Shown here piece after piece: positions 8,651 through 17,222 of a DNA stretch of 64,000 nt. The DNA comes from Pseudovibrio sp. Tun.PSC04-5.I4 (GTDB lineage: Bacteria; Pseudomonadota; Alphaproteobacteria; Rhizobiales; Stappiaceae), in the NCBI RefSeq assembly GCF_900104145.1, contig NZ_FNLB01000006.1, forward strand, positions 4,544,723 to 4,608,722, given 5' to 3'. Each line of letters starts with the position of its first letter. The first letter of the stretch is position 1. The position numbers and the translations under genes were made by a program. The notes under the pieces were generated by a model. That model was not told where the DNA came from. It was given only the letters and a program-made list of their open reading frames with translations, and did not search any database.

Positions 8651-9037
8651 TTATCTTTGGTGTTTTATGGTGCGCTGTATGGTCAAAACAGCCGCCACAG
8701 CATGTCGGTGAGCGGTAGAGCGCGTGAGCCCCACCTGAATGCAGATGGGTCGCCAGCGGAAGCCTTCCGCACGCATCCAGAGTATTTTCCTGTCGTCGGG
8801 CTCTGGCACGTATCGCAGCCAATCGATGGCTTCTTCCATGAGCTGAATGTCCCTGGCGCTGGGTACCGCTCGGATTTGAGGTTTGTTGTAACCATAGGCT
8901 TCATGAACATCATGGATGATCTGCGGCCAAGTGTTGCCATCGCGGCGTGGAGATGACCGCGGCGGGTTGGGAAGTCGCCGTAACGTGCTGGCAGCAAGCT
9001 CCAGTCGGTCGACGATCTCTGTGGTGCTGAGTGTCAT
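8651..9037 (-). CDS. DUF6362-family protein, HTH-like phage regulator
   Basis: The 128-residue protein has the family pattern: an N-terminal helix (IVDRLELAASTLRRLPNP), TWPQIIHDVHEAYGY, then AIDWLRYVPEPDDRKILWMRA and a C-terminal helix-turn-helix-like FRWRPICIQVGLTRSTAHRH. Members occur in alphaproteobacterial prophages next to replication genes; the C-terminal half looks like a sigma-region-4-type DNA-binding fold, so a late-gene regulator is plausible. Its start overlaps the end of the upstream gene by four bases. Confidence 0.8.
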   Translation of the reverse strand: MTLSTTEIVDRLELAASTLRRLPNPPRSSPRRDGNTWPQIIHDVHEAYGYNKPQIRAVPSARDIQLMEEAIDWLRYVPEPDDRKILWMRAEGFRWRPICIQVGLTRSTAHRHAVAAVLTIQRTIKHQR

Positions 9038-9531
9038 GATACCTTCTCGGTAGTTGCCTCTTGCGCTTCCAAAACGCTATGCAGCACCCGGATATGGAAG
9101 TTTCGCGCTGCCATGATGGGCTCAGTCAAGGTCATCAGTTGACCGGGTGTAGGCGCGATAGTCTTGCTGCTGCGCCGCCAAGCCTGACAAGCGGCAAAGA
9201 TTACGTCCGTTGGATAGCTGCCCAAGTCCTGGATCCAGTCCTCGATGAGCTGAGTGATGGCCTCTGGTGGGAGGCGTTTCTGCGGGTAGTGGTTGAGAAG
9301 TTGTCCGACAGCTAAACTCACCGGTTCTGCCCCTCCAGGTGAGTTGGCCTGTGTGAGTGTGCCCAGAAGCTGCTCAAGTTCCTCAATCTCCTGAGTTGTC
9401 CGTTGCGCCTGGCGTCGTTCTGGTCTGGTGGTTACCAGATGCTGTAAGAGCCTCATCCCAGGCTCTCTGCCAAACAAGGGAAATGGATTTTTTGCGCTGG
9501 GTGGCTTCATGGGATCGAAAAGATTGCTCAT
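9034..9531 (-). CDS. Replication-associated protein (helicase-loader-like, tentative)
   Basis: This 165-residue protein begins MSNLFDPMKPPSAKNPFPL; ATG 9531 is chosen because AAGGAG lies seven bases upstream, although the frame is open further. A helical middle (TTQEIEELEQLLGTL) is followed by LLNHYPQKRLPPEAITQLIEDWI and AACQAWRRSSKTIAPTPGQL, a pattern I associate with lambda P-like accessory proteins that follow the initiator gene in prophages. Its first half overlaps the end of the initiator gene in another frame by about 150 bases. The functional assignment rests mainly on position. Confidence 0.6.
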   Translation of the reverse strand: MSNLFDPMKPPSAKNPFPLFGREPGMRLLQHLVTTRPERRQAQRTTQEIEELEQLLGTLTQANSPGGAEPVSLAVGQLLNHYPQKRLPPEAITQLIEDWIQDLGSYPTDVIFAACQAWRRSSKTIAPTPGQLMTLTEPIMAARNFHIRVLHSVLEAQEATTEKVS

Positions 9532-10087
9532 GGGATTTCTCCTTGGCTGGCACTTTGGGTTTTGCCCGAAGTTGTTCACAGGTGGTGTTTTGGGGGATAG
9601 GGGGAAAAGGTTCTTTTGATGGTTCTAAATGACGGTTCAAGGGGGGCACCACGTGCCGGTTGGTAGCGGCACCACATGCCGGTTGGTGCGGCACCACGTG
9701 CCGGTTGCTGGAGGGGCCATCCGGCACGTGGTGCCGGTTGGTTGTTCCCGGTTTGATCGCCGGTAAGTTTTCTAGGGCAGGGTGGTCGTTTGTATCGGTG
9801 ATGGGTTTGCGATCAGCAAAGCCTGTGAGGATGAAAATATCGGACCTCCGAGAACCATTGGCGCGGCGACGTTGATAGCGGGTGATGAGGCCCACCTCTT
9901 CCAGATGAGTTAGGCAATTGCGCAGTTTGCGCTCGCAGCAGCAGCAGGCCTCCTGCAGCGCGGCTTGCGATGGCCAGCACAGTCCGTACTCGTCTGCAAA
10001 GTTGGCGATAGTGACGAGCACAAACTTCTCGATCGGATCGGTGATCTCAGTGCATTGATAGGCCCAGGTTATGGCTTGAACACTCAT
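9383..10087 (-). CDS. Replication initiator-like HTH protein (lambda O-like)
   Basis: The start MSVQAITWAYQCTEITDPIEKFVLVTIANFADEYG overlaps the previous gene by ATGA. Residues 20-90 form the winged-helix domain common to phage initiators (CWPSQAALQEACCCCERKLRNCL, GLITRYQRRRANGSRRSD). The middle contains four copies of an NRHxVP-like hexapeptide (NRHHVP, NRHVVP twice, NRHLEP), encoded by repeated DNA at 9645-9739. The C-terminal part is basic and probably contacts partners. Lambda O carries its origin inside its own gene, and this gene has the same feature. Confidence is high for a phage DNA-binding protein, moderate for initiator. Confidence 0.75.
   Translation of the reverse strand: MSVQAITWAYQCTEITDPIEKFVLVTIANFADEYGLCWPSQAALQEACCCCERKLRNCLTHLEEVGLITRYQRRRANGSRRSDIFILTGFADRKPITDTNDHPALENLPAIKPGTTNRHHVPDGPSSNRHVVPHQPACGAATNRHVVPPLNRHLEPSKEPFPPIPQNTTCEQLRAKPKVPAKEKSHEQSFRSHEATQRKKSISLVWQRAWDEALTASGNHQTRTTPGATDNSGD
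9645..9739. repeat. Iteron-like repeats inside the initiator gene, candidate origin
   Basis: The sequence GGCACCACGTGCCGGTT occurs at 9645, 9668 (one mismatch) and 9690, spaced 23 and 22 bp, and inverted at 9721-9735. Each contains the palindrome CACGTG (CACATG in the second). About two helical turns separate the direct copies, as in iteron origins. An A/T-richer stretch (9606-9640) lies on one side. The repeats are seen directly; origin function is inferred from the lambda O precedent. Confidence 0.65.
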
Positions 10088-10332
10088 AAGTTTGAGATCC
10101 GGTTCTCGCGGATTTCTTTTTGCCTGAGCCAGTCCAAGACCGCTTTGCGACGATAGAACACACGTCGCCCTGTACGCACACAGGGTGGGCCAATGCGCAT
10201 GGTCTGCCAGCGGCTCAGCGTGTCGACGCAAACGCCAAGCTCTTTGGCAAGCTCTGCTCGTGTCATCCAGCCATCAAGGACGGCCTTAGGCTCTGTTTGT
10301 TCAGGGTCTGGGGTAGGGATGCTCTCTTCCAT
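10084..10332 (-). CDS. AlpA/excisionase-like helix-turn-helix protein
   Basis: An 82-residue MerR/excisionase-type DNA-binding protein: DGWMTRAELAKELGVCVDTL is the helix-turn-helix, followed by RWQTMRIGPPCVRTGRRVFY and KAVLDWLRQKE, the usual layout of small prophage HTH_17 proteins. ATG 10332 is chosen because GGAGGAG lies four bases upstream. Its TGA overlaps the initiator ATG, so the two are co-translated. It could be the excisionase, or a regulator of the replication operon. Confidence 0.8.
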   Translation of the reverse strand: MEESIPTPDPEQTEPKAVLDGWMTRAELAKELGVCVDTLSRWQTMRIGPPCVRTGRRVFYRRKAVLDWLRQKEIRENRISNL

Positions 10333-10891
10333 GTGCTCCTCCAAAGCAGGACCGGTTGAGACTCAAACGGTTTGCGGAAAAGCTAAGCATGGAAGGTCAA
10401 TAGGCACGTAGGCGTTGATGGGCGTTCATAGGCGCTTAAACATTTGAGCACTGCCTATTGAGGCGAAATAACCCTCTACCAAACGCAGTTCGAGATGCGT
10501 AATGAGGCGTGGAATTCGCCTCTGTTAGTTCATGAGGGTTTGGAATATCCCTTAAATATCAATGGGTAATTTTAGATTCTTGGCGACGGCAAAACCTTTC
10601 AGTATTTCAAAAGGTTGACGCACTGGTCAAATCAACTTTGTTGGGACAGCACAATTGAGAGACTGGCCTGTTGTTAGCCGGTAAAGGTCTTAAGTTCTGC
10701 TGGAAATATCCTGACCTAAACGGCAGACTGAATGTGAAATACATGCGGCGGCGTGTTCTTTGATGAGGCCCAATAGAAGCTGGATGCCACAAGGCAGGAT
10801 TTAAACAGCAGATATTAGACGCAGGTGATTTGCCTCGCGCCTCAACTTTTCTTCTTCATGATGTTTGGGTTGCGCGAGGGGAGGGAAACCA
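10333..10891. promoter_or_regulatory. Divergent control region of the prophage
   Basis: No gene is evident in 10345-10891. It separates the leftward replication operon from the rightward gene at 10892 and so should hold both promoters. It carries a run of GGCG units (10411-10434), including GGCGTTCATAGG at 10421-10432 that recurs at 12883-12894 upstream of the integrase, and an inverted repeat GAGGCG/CGCCTC near 10504-10522. These may be operators or recombinase/excisionase sites. Confidence 0.45.
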
Positions 10892-11497
10892 ATGACGCTG
10901 CCATCAAAGGAGTATTTCACCTTATTTGAAGCTGAAGCGCGCTGGGGTGCCCCGTTAGGCACCATCGCTGGTTGGGCAGAAGTTGGCCGCTTTCGCATTG
11001 TCACCAGTACGCCGCATATCGCGTGTGGTGATCGGCGCGTTTTTGGCATGGTGGAGCTGTTTGGATCAGATTTGTTCAAGATGCTGAGTACGACAGGAAA
11101 GCGCTCCCGCTGTTGTTTGGTTCAGCGTGTGATCCCGTTTCACCAAGACTGTGCTGAGCTGCTCTATGTGACCAAGCCAGAACAGGGCTTGAAGGTCCAG
11201 CCCGATGAACTCTGGATTCCAGCCATCGATCTTTATCGTTTTGAAGAGAAGTACGGCCTTGCCCAGCGCGCTGGTAAAGGTGGTCGTGAGCCGAAATATG
11301 ATTGGGAGGGAATGTGGGCACCGCTCTGCGTGCATATCTTTGCAGAAGGCGTTCCCAAAACCATGCAGGAGTTGGCGAATGAAGTGCAGGCCTGGTTTAT
11401 TGAGGCGTCTCCAACCGGAGAGGCGCCTGATATGAGTACCATCCGCCGCCGTATTCGCCCCATTTGGGAGGCACTGAAGAAGGAGCGGGAGAATTAG
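10892..11497 (+). CDS. Hypothetical protein with N-terminal HTH-like segment
   Basis: A 201-residue protein beginning MTLPSKEYFTLFEAEARWG; GGGAGGGAAACC precedes the ATG. Residues 8-40 (FTLFEAEARWGAPLGTIAGWAEVGRF) look like a winged-helix start, and the C-terminal third (STIRRRIRPIWEALKKE) is basic. The gene runs toward the integrase and their 3' ends overlap by 101 bp on opposite strands. I have the impression of similar proteins beside integrases in rhizobial prophages, but I cannot name a function. It might be a regulator of lysogeny, since no CI-type repressor is visible in this prophage. Confidence 0.7.
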   Translation: MTLPSKEYFTLFEAEARWGAPLGTIAGWAEVGRFRIVTSTPHIACGDRRVFGMVELFGSDLFKMLSTTGKRSRCCLVQRVIPFHQDCAELLYVTKPEQGLKVQPDELWIPAIDLYRFEEKYGLAQRAGKGGREPKYDWEGMWAPLCVHIFAEGVPKTMQELANEVQAWFIEASPTGEAPDMSTIRRRIRPIWEALKKEREN

Positions 11498-12755
11498 AGA
11501 CAGGTGCAGGCATGTTGGGGGGAGGCGATGCAGCAACCTGCTGTGCTTGTTGTGATGGTTTTTGTTTCACATACTCCGCCACCGCATTGACGCTATCACG
11601 CAGTGGAGATTCCATTAGATGGGCATAGCGCTGTGTAGTGCTCATCTGGGTATGGCCTAAGAGTCGACCGATAACCTCAAGAGACGCACCACCTGAGACC
11701 AGAAGAGACGCAAATGTATGGCGTAGGTCATGAATGCGGACATCGGATATTTCTGCCTTCTTCAAGATGCTCTGCCAATACCGGCGCATTTCATGAACGG
11801 GTTTACCAGTACCGTCTCCTGGAAAGAGCCAGGGGCAGTCCTCTAATACAAGATCCAGTCGCCTTTTCACTAGATCAGCCACTTCTGCGGAAATAGGCAG
11901 GCGGTGGGTGCGCTTCTGTTTGGTAGTCGTTGCTGGCTTAAACCAGGTGAGCAGTTCCAGATTAAAGTGCTCAAAACGAGCATTACGCACTTCTCCAAGG
12001 CGGGCGCCAGTTAGTAAGCACAGGCGGATTACATCGGCTCCACGCTTGTCTTCGCTGTTCTCCAGCGCTGTAGAGAGACGGTTGATCTCGTCAAAGGACA
12101 GAAACCGCTCGCGAGCATTCTCAGGACGCTTGTGAAACCCTTGGGCAGGGTTATCTGAACGCATCTTCCATTGCACAGAGAGGTTGAACATCTTGCGCAA
12201 GATCTCGCCAAGCCGGTTAGCACGGATTGGTGTCGGGCAGGGGGCAGATCGGAGCAGTAGTTTCTTAGTGGGACGGTGACGCCCAGCAGCCATCTCAAGC
12301 AAGAGCTTATTGACGTCTGCTGGAGAAATCTCGCGCACCAATCGGTTCCGCCACTGCGGCAGTACCAGCTTGGTCAACATGGAAATCTGGTCAGCTCGGT
12401 TGCGGACGGCCAACTTAGGCAAATGCTCGTCAATGTAGCGCTCAACCAAATCACTTATTCGGGGCACAACACGTTCTGCTTCCCGGTTGCCCAGCGGGTC
12501 GCACTCCATCTCAATCTCGCGGCGGATAGTTTTGGCGCGTTCTCGGGCTGCTACTACGCTCCAAGCGGGCCACATGCCAATGGTATAGCGGCGTTGGCGG
12601 CCATTAACACGGTAGGACAGATTAAACGCCCTGGAGCCGGATTTATAGATCACCAACGCAAAGCCCAGGACCTCAGTGTCAAATAGTTGATATTGGCGCA
12701 CGGTTGGCTTTGCAGCGCGTGCTATCTTTTCTGTAAGGCGTTGACGACTATGCAC
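11397..12755 (-). CDS. Tyrosine site-specific integrase, P4-type
   Basis: The catalytic domain holds the tyrosine recombinase residues: LLTGARLGEVRN (Arg), the HDLRHTFASLL box (His-x-x-Arg) and LLGHTQMSTTQRYAHL (His and the nucleophilic Tyr). The N terminus (AKPTVRQYQLFDTEVLGFAL, GRQRRYTIGMWPAWSV) is the DUF4102 arm-binding domain of P4-type integrases, which commonly use tRNA genes. I prefer the GTG at 12755, which follows GAGGGGGAG by six bases; ATG 12779 and GTG 12845 are alternatives. The proline-rich C-terminal tail overlaps the convergent gene. It most likely integrated this prophage at tRNA-fMet (see 17762). Confidence 0.93.
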   Translation of the reverse strand: MHSRQRLTEKIARAAKPTVRQYQLFDTEVLGFALVIYKSGSRAFNLSYRVNGRQRRYTIGMWPAWSVVAARERAKTIRREIEMECDPLGNREAERVVPRISDLVERYIDEHLPKLAVRNRADQISMLTKLVLPQWRNRLVREISPADVNKLLLEMAAGRHRPTKKLLLRSAPCPTPIRANRLGEILRKMFNLSVQWKMRSDNPAQGFHKRPENARERFLSFDEINRLSTALENSEDKRGADVIRLCLLTGARLGEVRNARFEHFNLELLTWFKPATTTKQKRTHRLPISAEVADLVKRRLDLVLEDCPWLFPGDGTGKPVHEMRRYWQSILKKAEISDVRIHDLRHTFASLLVSGGASLEVIGRLLGHTQMSTTQRYAHLMESPLRDSVNAVAEYVKQKPSQQAQQVAASPPPNMPAPVSNSPAPSSVPPKWGEYGGGWYSYQAPLRLETPQ

Positions 12756-12998
12756 AATACACTCCCCCTCACATGCCATCCCAGTAATGCGTAGTGTGCT
12801 AGCACTTGCAAGATTAAAGTCTTGGGGTGTTAAGCGCAGGTGCACAAGGGAGAGCCTAGAGGCAGACGCCTTTGGGCGTATAGGCGTTCATAGGTGTTTG
12901 AGGTATTAAAAGGGTATGCAAAGTAATAGTCATAGTAAGTGATAAACGTTGCTGAACAACATAATTAAACGGTTGTTTTCAGACCCCGCCGTTGAAAC
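12756..12998. promoter_or_regulatory. Integrase upstream region
   Basis: Contains repeated GGCGT units, including GGCGTTCATAGG at 12883-12894, identical to 10421-10432. These are candidate arm-type integrase sites or operators. The 3' end of the large ATPase gene bounds it. I see no gene and no tRNA sequence here. Confidence 0.4.
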
Positions 12999-15900
12999 TC
13001 ACAAAGCCTCTTCAATTACGCCATCAGTATCATCAACATTATTGGCCTTGGGTATAAGGTCGTACACATCTGGGGCCACGACCTTTTCGATTTGCAGTTC
13101 CCTCTCAATACGTATGGCTTCATGAAGCGCGACCGGATTTTGGATGATAGTGAGCTGAGCCAGGTCACGCCCGCCCGATATAAAAAATACTTGGTAAATG
13201 AAGTACCGATCCTGAAAGCTGTTTGCGGCTGCCCACTCATTGTCAGTGAACTTTATGCTCCCTGATTTCGTCTCGATGAAGCGGTTGATTAAGTCAATTT
13301 GGTCAGGGTTTTCTTTGAAGGTGGCGCGTTTCTCTTCGGTATCAAAGCTGAGAAAATCACACCCAAATGACCTATTCCCTTGGAGATGGGCCACGGTTAG
13401 GGGCCAACGACCTTCTTCAATTTCGAATGCCTTTGTCCAGTGTTCCGCATCAGCTGTGCGGTAATTGTCAGAATTTTTTGGGCTTCCGATGGGGCCGGTT
13501 GGCCTAGCAACCCGAAGCGTTCGCTTAGGCTTTTCGTTCGTGGTTGGAGATGTTGATGGAGGCATATCCCGTGGTTGCACCGCCAATTTAACATCGGGAC
13601 CGGATGCTCTTGGATCGTTATCAGCCTCCACTTTCCCTTCTGGGCTTTTGTTAGCCTGATGATAAGTTGGATCTACATCGTTAGACTGGTGAGAGCTCCC
13701 AGGCGCAGGGCCAGATGCCAAAGTCTCTGCATCCACGTCGGGTGCATAAGGTGATTCAAATGCCCGGTCGGTGCCTTTGATAAGGGAGACGAGCTCCTCT
13801 TCACTAAATGACGTCAGATCGTGCTTGAGCTGACTGAGAAGTAGTTTTTCAGATGAAGCCATGAGATAGGGGAAGAATGCCGCCCCATTTTGCAATTCAA
13901 AGATTTCAGCGATGCCATCAGAAATAGCTCGAAGACTCTGGCTAATGATCTCATCTTGTGACCCTGTGTCGTCTATGGTTATCACAATCTGTTCTTTATC
14001 CAAGCTATGTTGCCACGGTTCCAGCTGTTCCTTAATCGTCTCTGCATTGATGCTGAACTCGATCTCGACCTTTCTGGCCACAGTCAGGGTGGTGGATTTG
14101 AAACGCTGATGGATTGCGGTGTATGACAATCCAATGCTTCGAAACGCTAGAATATATGGCTTTGCACGGTTGTAACGAGAAACAATTTCTTCTGAGAGAA
14201 CGCTAGAGACTTTGTTGATTAAGCAAAGTCGAAGGTTGAGTTCATCCTTGCTTAACGTGGGCACTCCAAAGCGCGCCTCCACATGCTTGGCATTACGTCT
14301 AGAAGGTAGATCAATGAGCCGTAAGTGCGTCCTTGCTGACGCAGGTAGATCATTGCGATGCGCATAGTAGACGCCTTGCCGCTCACACCAACTGCGTTGT
14401 CCTGAGTTTTGAATTGGTAGAAACCCTTCAGTTATAAATTTGTCTCGCTCCTGCCCCCCAAGCTTAGGATCAAAGGAGTCTCGCTCTAGGATTTGCAAGT
14501 ACAGTCGGCCAGCTACCTCAGGTTTGACATTTAGGGATGGCAGAGAAAGTAATAAATGGTAGATCTGTTGCTCGGGCAGGTCATCTAGATTCCGTACAAC
14601 TCCAGCCCGTTCAAGACCACGTCGCCATATGGCTGCTTTGAGTGGGAACTCTGATTGGCTGTTGGTGTCATGGCTGTGGGGGGCTTTGAACAAGGCTGAT
14701 AGAACCCCAGGCGCGATCATCATGTCTCGCGGCGCACAGTGTTTGTTTTCTTTGGATTCAAGCCAAGGCCTGGACTGTATTTCCAAGTGAATTGTGCTCG
14801 GCAATGTCTCTAGATAAGGCCGAAATTTAGCATGACCGGATTCGCGGGCTTGCAAATTAACCTTAAACGAAGGCTCCGCTGCGAGCGGATCAAGGCGATC
14901 ATCATATGCTAACCAAGCGAGAATAACGTCACTTGGCGTTGTCATCAAAATTTGGTCAAGCCCAAAAACCGTTTCGTGGGTTGCCTTGCAATTGTAATCC
15001 CACCTCAGATCACTGTGCTGGACCTGCCTAATGGTATTCCCATCGGAAACAGTGAATTCTTCTGGAAGAGCTCCAATTATGTGCTCGCGCCATTTTACAG
15101 GTAAGTCCTCGGTCACTTTTCGTGGCCACTGATTGATCCCCAGCCAAACAAGGAACTGAGCGAGGTCATCGTTTGTTTCATCGAGGCCATTGTCGGAAGG
15201 GGAGCCTACAAGCACCTCCGGGTGACCAGAATATAGTGCAGAGGTAATCTCTCCAGGCGAACTATAGCTCTCAGAGAGGTGGACAGATGTGATATCATGC
15301 CAACATCCATCCTTGCATTTGACTTTGAAGACACCGGGCGGGCGATTTCTGCTTTGATCGTGCAGAGCATAAATGGTCGCAAGGAAACTTGCTTGCAATT
15401 TGTCTGGGGCATGACCTTTCTTCAGTAGCTCATTCGCTCTTTTACGCAGGGCCCCGACAACTGCATCTGCACTGTATTCAGTTACTTGAAACCCTTTCAA
15501 CATTTGGATCGTGTCGCGTATATTTTTTTCTTTGCTTACAGCTAGAAGTTCGGTCCATAGCTCTGGGCAAATAAATCGAGCGTTGGCCCATGTCGGAAGT
15601 GCTAGATGCTTCATTTCCTTGGAAGGAGCGGGGAAAGGACACGATGTTGCCTTCATATTCTTACCGCTTATGTCGATAAATAAGCGAGTGTCTTGAGCGT
15701 TTTCCGGCACAAAACGAGCAAGGCCCACAATCGCCGTTGCCCTTTCTCTAGTGCTCAGTTCTGCATGCCGAAGCTCCTTCACGATATATTGTGGGTCCAT
15801 TATCGATACTTTGAATTGCTCGCGGAGCAGATCTTCGACACTACTATCTTCTACCTTTGCGAGGCGGCCAAAGAGGCGAGCCGGAAGATAGTCAGCGTAT

Positions 15901-17222
15901 CTCTTCGGACCGATCCTAGCATCTACGGGTGTCCTCCAAACGTCATCCCTACAAAGAACAAGAGGAAGCGTAGATGCGCGTTCCCAAGCTGCATCTGCAA
16001 TTGGCTTAATTGGATCGGGGAAAGCTTGACCTGGGACAAGCCACAGGAGCGGCTCTTCAATTCTTCCGGCTTCGCGCAAGTCGTCAAGGACTTCTGCATG
16101 AAAACGGCCGAGTGCAGCCAGTACTTTGCGGTTTAGTTCAGATTCTGCATTTATTGTTTTTCGGCTAGAATCAAGCTCAAGCGTAGCGTGAAATAACCCG
16201 CAAAACGGAAGAGGAAGCGAAGTGGGGAAATAACAATGAAGTTTTTCGAAGCTGTTATCCTGTCCAGTACGGATAGCAATTGCAAGTTCGAAACCTCTCT
16301 CAAACTCGCCTTCACCAACTTTCCCAAACTTGTGCCTTAAAATCCAGTCTTGAGTACTGGTTTCTGAATGACTTTTGAGTACCAGGGATATGTACCCGTC
16401 TTCTTTTTCTATCTTCGTCCAGCATTTCTCATTGTGGTCTGGCAAACGGATGCGGATGGACTGGATGGCGCGAACAAATAACAAGAAACTCGGCTCGAAT
16501 TCTCTTACCTGGTCGATTGCGCGATTTAGTGCGTTTCCGTCGCGAAGCGGCGCAGCGATTACTGTGTCATAACCATCTGCGCGTAACTGGCGTGCGCGTT
16601 TAAGTACAAGTGAAAGCTTGTCTTCTTCGAGCACATCTAATTCCGCCCCTCTCGCGGGAAATGCAAGCAATGGAGGTTGATTTGTGTTGCTTGAGGCGAA
16701 GTTTGCTGCAATCTCCGCATTTTTCCTGGCAAGCTCGGCAACCACTGCATGTGCGTGAGAGCGCGAAAAGCCAAGCTCGAGGTCCCCGCTGAAAATAATT
16801 GGCGCTTCAGTCCAGTTCAAGATAGCGCGAAACCCCAGCCCCTTAGCTCCAATCATTAGTGCTGCTTTTGTCGGTTTGTCACTGGTGTGTGCGGTCATAA
16901 GAGATTTTAAACCGCTCATCTGAAAGAGCTTGCCAGTATTAGCTACGAAAAGCGCGCCCTCGCTAACCTCAATGAGCACTTTTCCTGTTCCGCCAGCATC
17001 GCTTGCGGCATCAGCTGCATTCTGTACGAGTTCCAATAGCTCACGATCGGCATAATCTGCAGTCACTTGCTTTTCAGCCCGAGAATGTCCAAGGAGGAAA
17101 GCAGGTTTTTCCAGATAAGCATTACATGATGCTTGTAACTCACTCGCGATGAAAGCATCCCAAGCGTCTGATGTTTTGAGACAGTCCTTGTCTTCGTTAT
17201 TGGCTACGTGCGAACAGGCCAT
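12999..17222 (-). CDS. Giant Hsp90/sacsin-like ATPase with C-terminal DUF3883 domain, putative defence protein
   Basis: The 1407-residue protein opens with a GHKL-type ATPase: ELLELVQNAADAASDAGG (N-box, residues about 62-79), LFVANTGKLF (G1 box, with Asn where Asp is usual) and MIGAKGLGFRAIL (G2 box). The middle 1000 residues show no motif I recognise. Near 1190-1265 is a low-complexity linker, followed by AEHWTKAFEIEEGRW, FGCDFLSFD and FIETKSGSIKFTDNEW, the DUF3883 (NO VEIN C-terminal) domain, whose D...ExK pattern resembles PD-(D/E)xK nucleases. Such ATPase plus nuclease fusions occur in defence islands. It lies alone between the integrase and the putative attachment site, with base composition lower in GC than the phage genes. 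No strong ribosome-binding site is visible. Confidence 0.8.
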   Translation of the reverse strand: MACSHVANNEDKDCLKTSDAWDAFIASELQASCNAYLEKPAFLLGHSRAEKQVTADYADRELLELVQNAADAASDAGGTGKVLIEVSEGALFVANTGKLFQMSGLKSLMTAHTSDKPTKAALMIGAKGLGFRAILNWTEAPIIFSGDLELGFSRSHAHAVVAELARKNAEIAANFASSNTNQPPLLAFPARGAELDVLEEDKLSLVLKRARQLRADGYDTVIAAPLRDGNALNRAIDQVREFEPSFLLFVRAIQSIRIRLPDHNEKCWTKIEKEDGYISLVLKSHSETSTQDWILRHKFGKVGEGEFERGFELAIAIRTGQDNSFEKLHCYFPTSLPLPFCGLFHATLELDSSRKTINAESELNRKVLAALGRFHAEVLDDLREAGRIEEPLLWLVPGQAFPDPIKPIADAAWERASTLPLVLCRDDVWRTPVDARIGPKRYADYLPARLFGRLAKVEDSSVEDLLREQFKVSIMDPQYIVKELRHAELSTRERATAIVGLARFVPENAQDTRLFIDISGKNMKATSCPFPAPSKEMKHLALPTWANARFICPELWTELLAVSKEKNIRDTIQMLKGFQVTEYSADAVVGALRKRANELLKKGHAPDKLQASFLATIYALHDQSRNRPPGVFKVKCKDGCWHDITSVHLSESYSSPGEITSALYSGHPEVLVGSPSDNGLDETNDDLAQFLVWLGINQWPRKVTEDLPVKWREHIIGALPEEFTVSDGNTIRQVQHSDLRWDYNCKATHETVFGLDQILMTTPSDVILAWLAYDDRLDPLAAEPSFKVNLQARESGHAKFRPYLETLPSTIHLEIQSRPWLESKENKHCAPRDMMIAPGVLSALFKAPHSHDTNSQSEFPLKAAIWRRGLERAGVVRNLDDLPEQQIYHLLLSLPSLNVKPEVAGRLYLQILERDSFDPKLGGQERDKFITEGFLPIQNSGQRSWCERQGVYYAHRNDLPASARTHLRLIDLPSRRNAKHVEARFGVPTLSKDELNLRLCLINKVSSVLSEEIVSRYNRAKPYILAFRSIGLSYTAIHQRFKSTTLTVARKVEIEFSINAETIKEQLEPWQHSLDKEQIVITIDDTGSQDEIISQSLRAISDGIAEIFELQNGAAFFPYLMASSEKLLLSQLKHDLTSFSEEELVSLIKGTDRAFESPYAPDVDAETLASGPAPGSSHQSNDVDPTYHQANKSPEGKVEADNDPRASGPDVKLAVQPRDMPPSTSPTTNEKPKRTLRVARPTGPIGSPKNSDNYRTADAEHWTKAFEIEEGRWPLTVAHLQGNRSFGCDFLSFDTEEKRATFKENPDQIDLINRFIETKSGSIKFTDNEWAAANSFQDRYFIYQVFFISGGRDLAQLTIIQNPVALHEAIRIERELQIEKVVAPDVYDLIPKANNVDDTDGVIEEAL

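Noticed and set aside
9645..9739. CRISPR array
   Set aside because: Repeats are only 17 bp with 5-6-bp spacers and one inverted copy, they lie inside a gene and no cas gene is present.
10421..12894. GGCGTTCATAGG pair as attL/attR of a small element
   Set aside because: Twelve bases within GGCG-rich repeats are too short and too ambiguous, and the enclosed segment lacks the phage genes; the tRNA fragment is a better attachment site.
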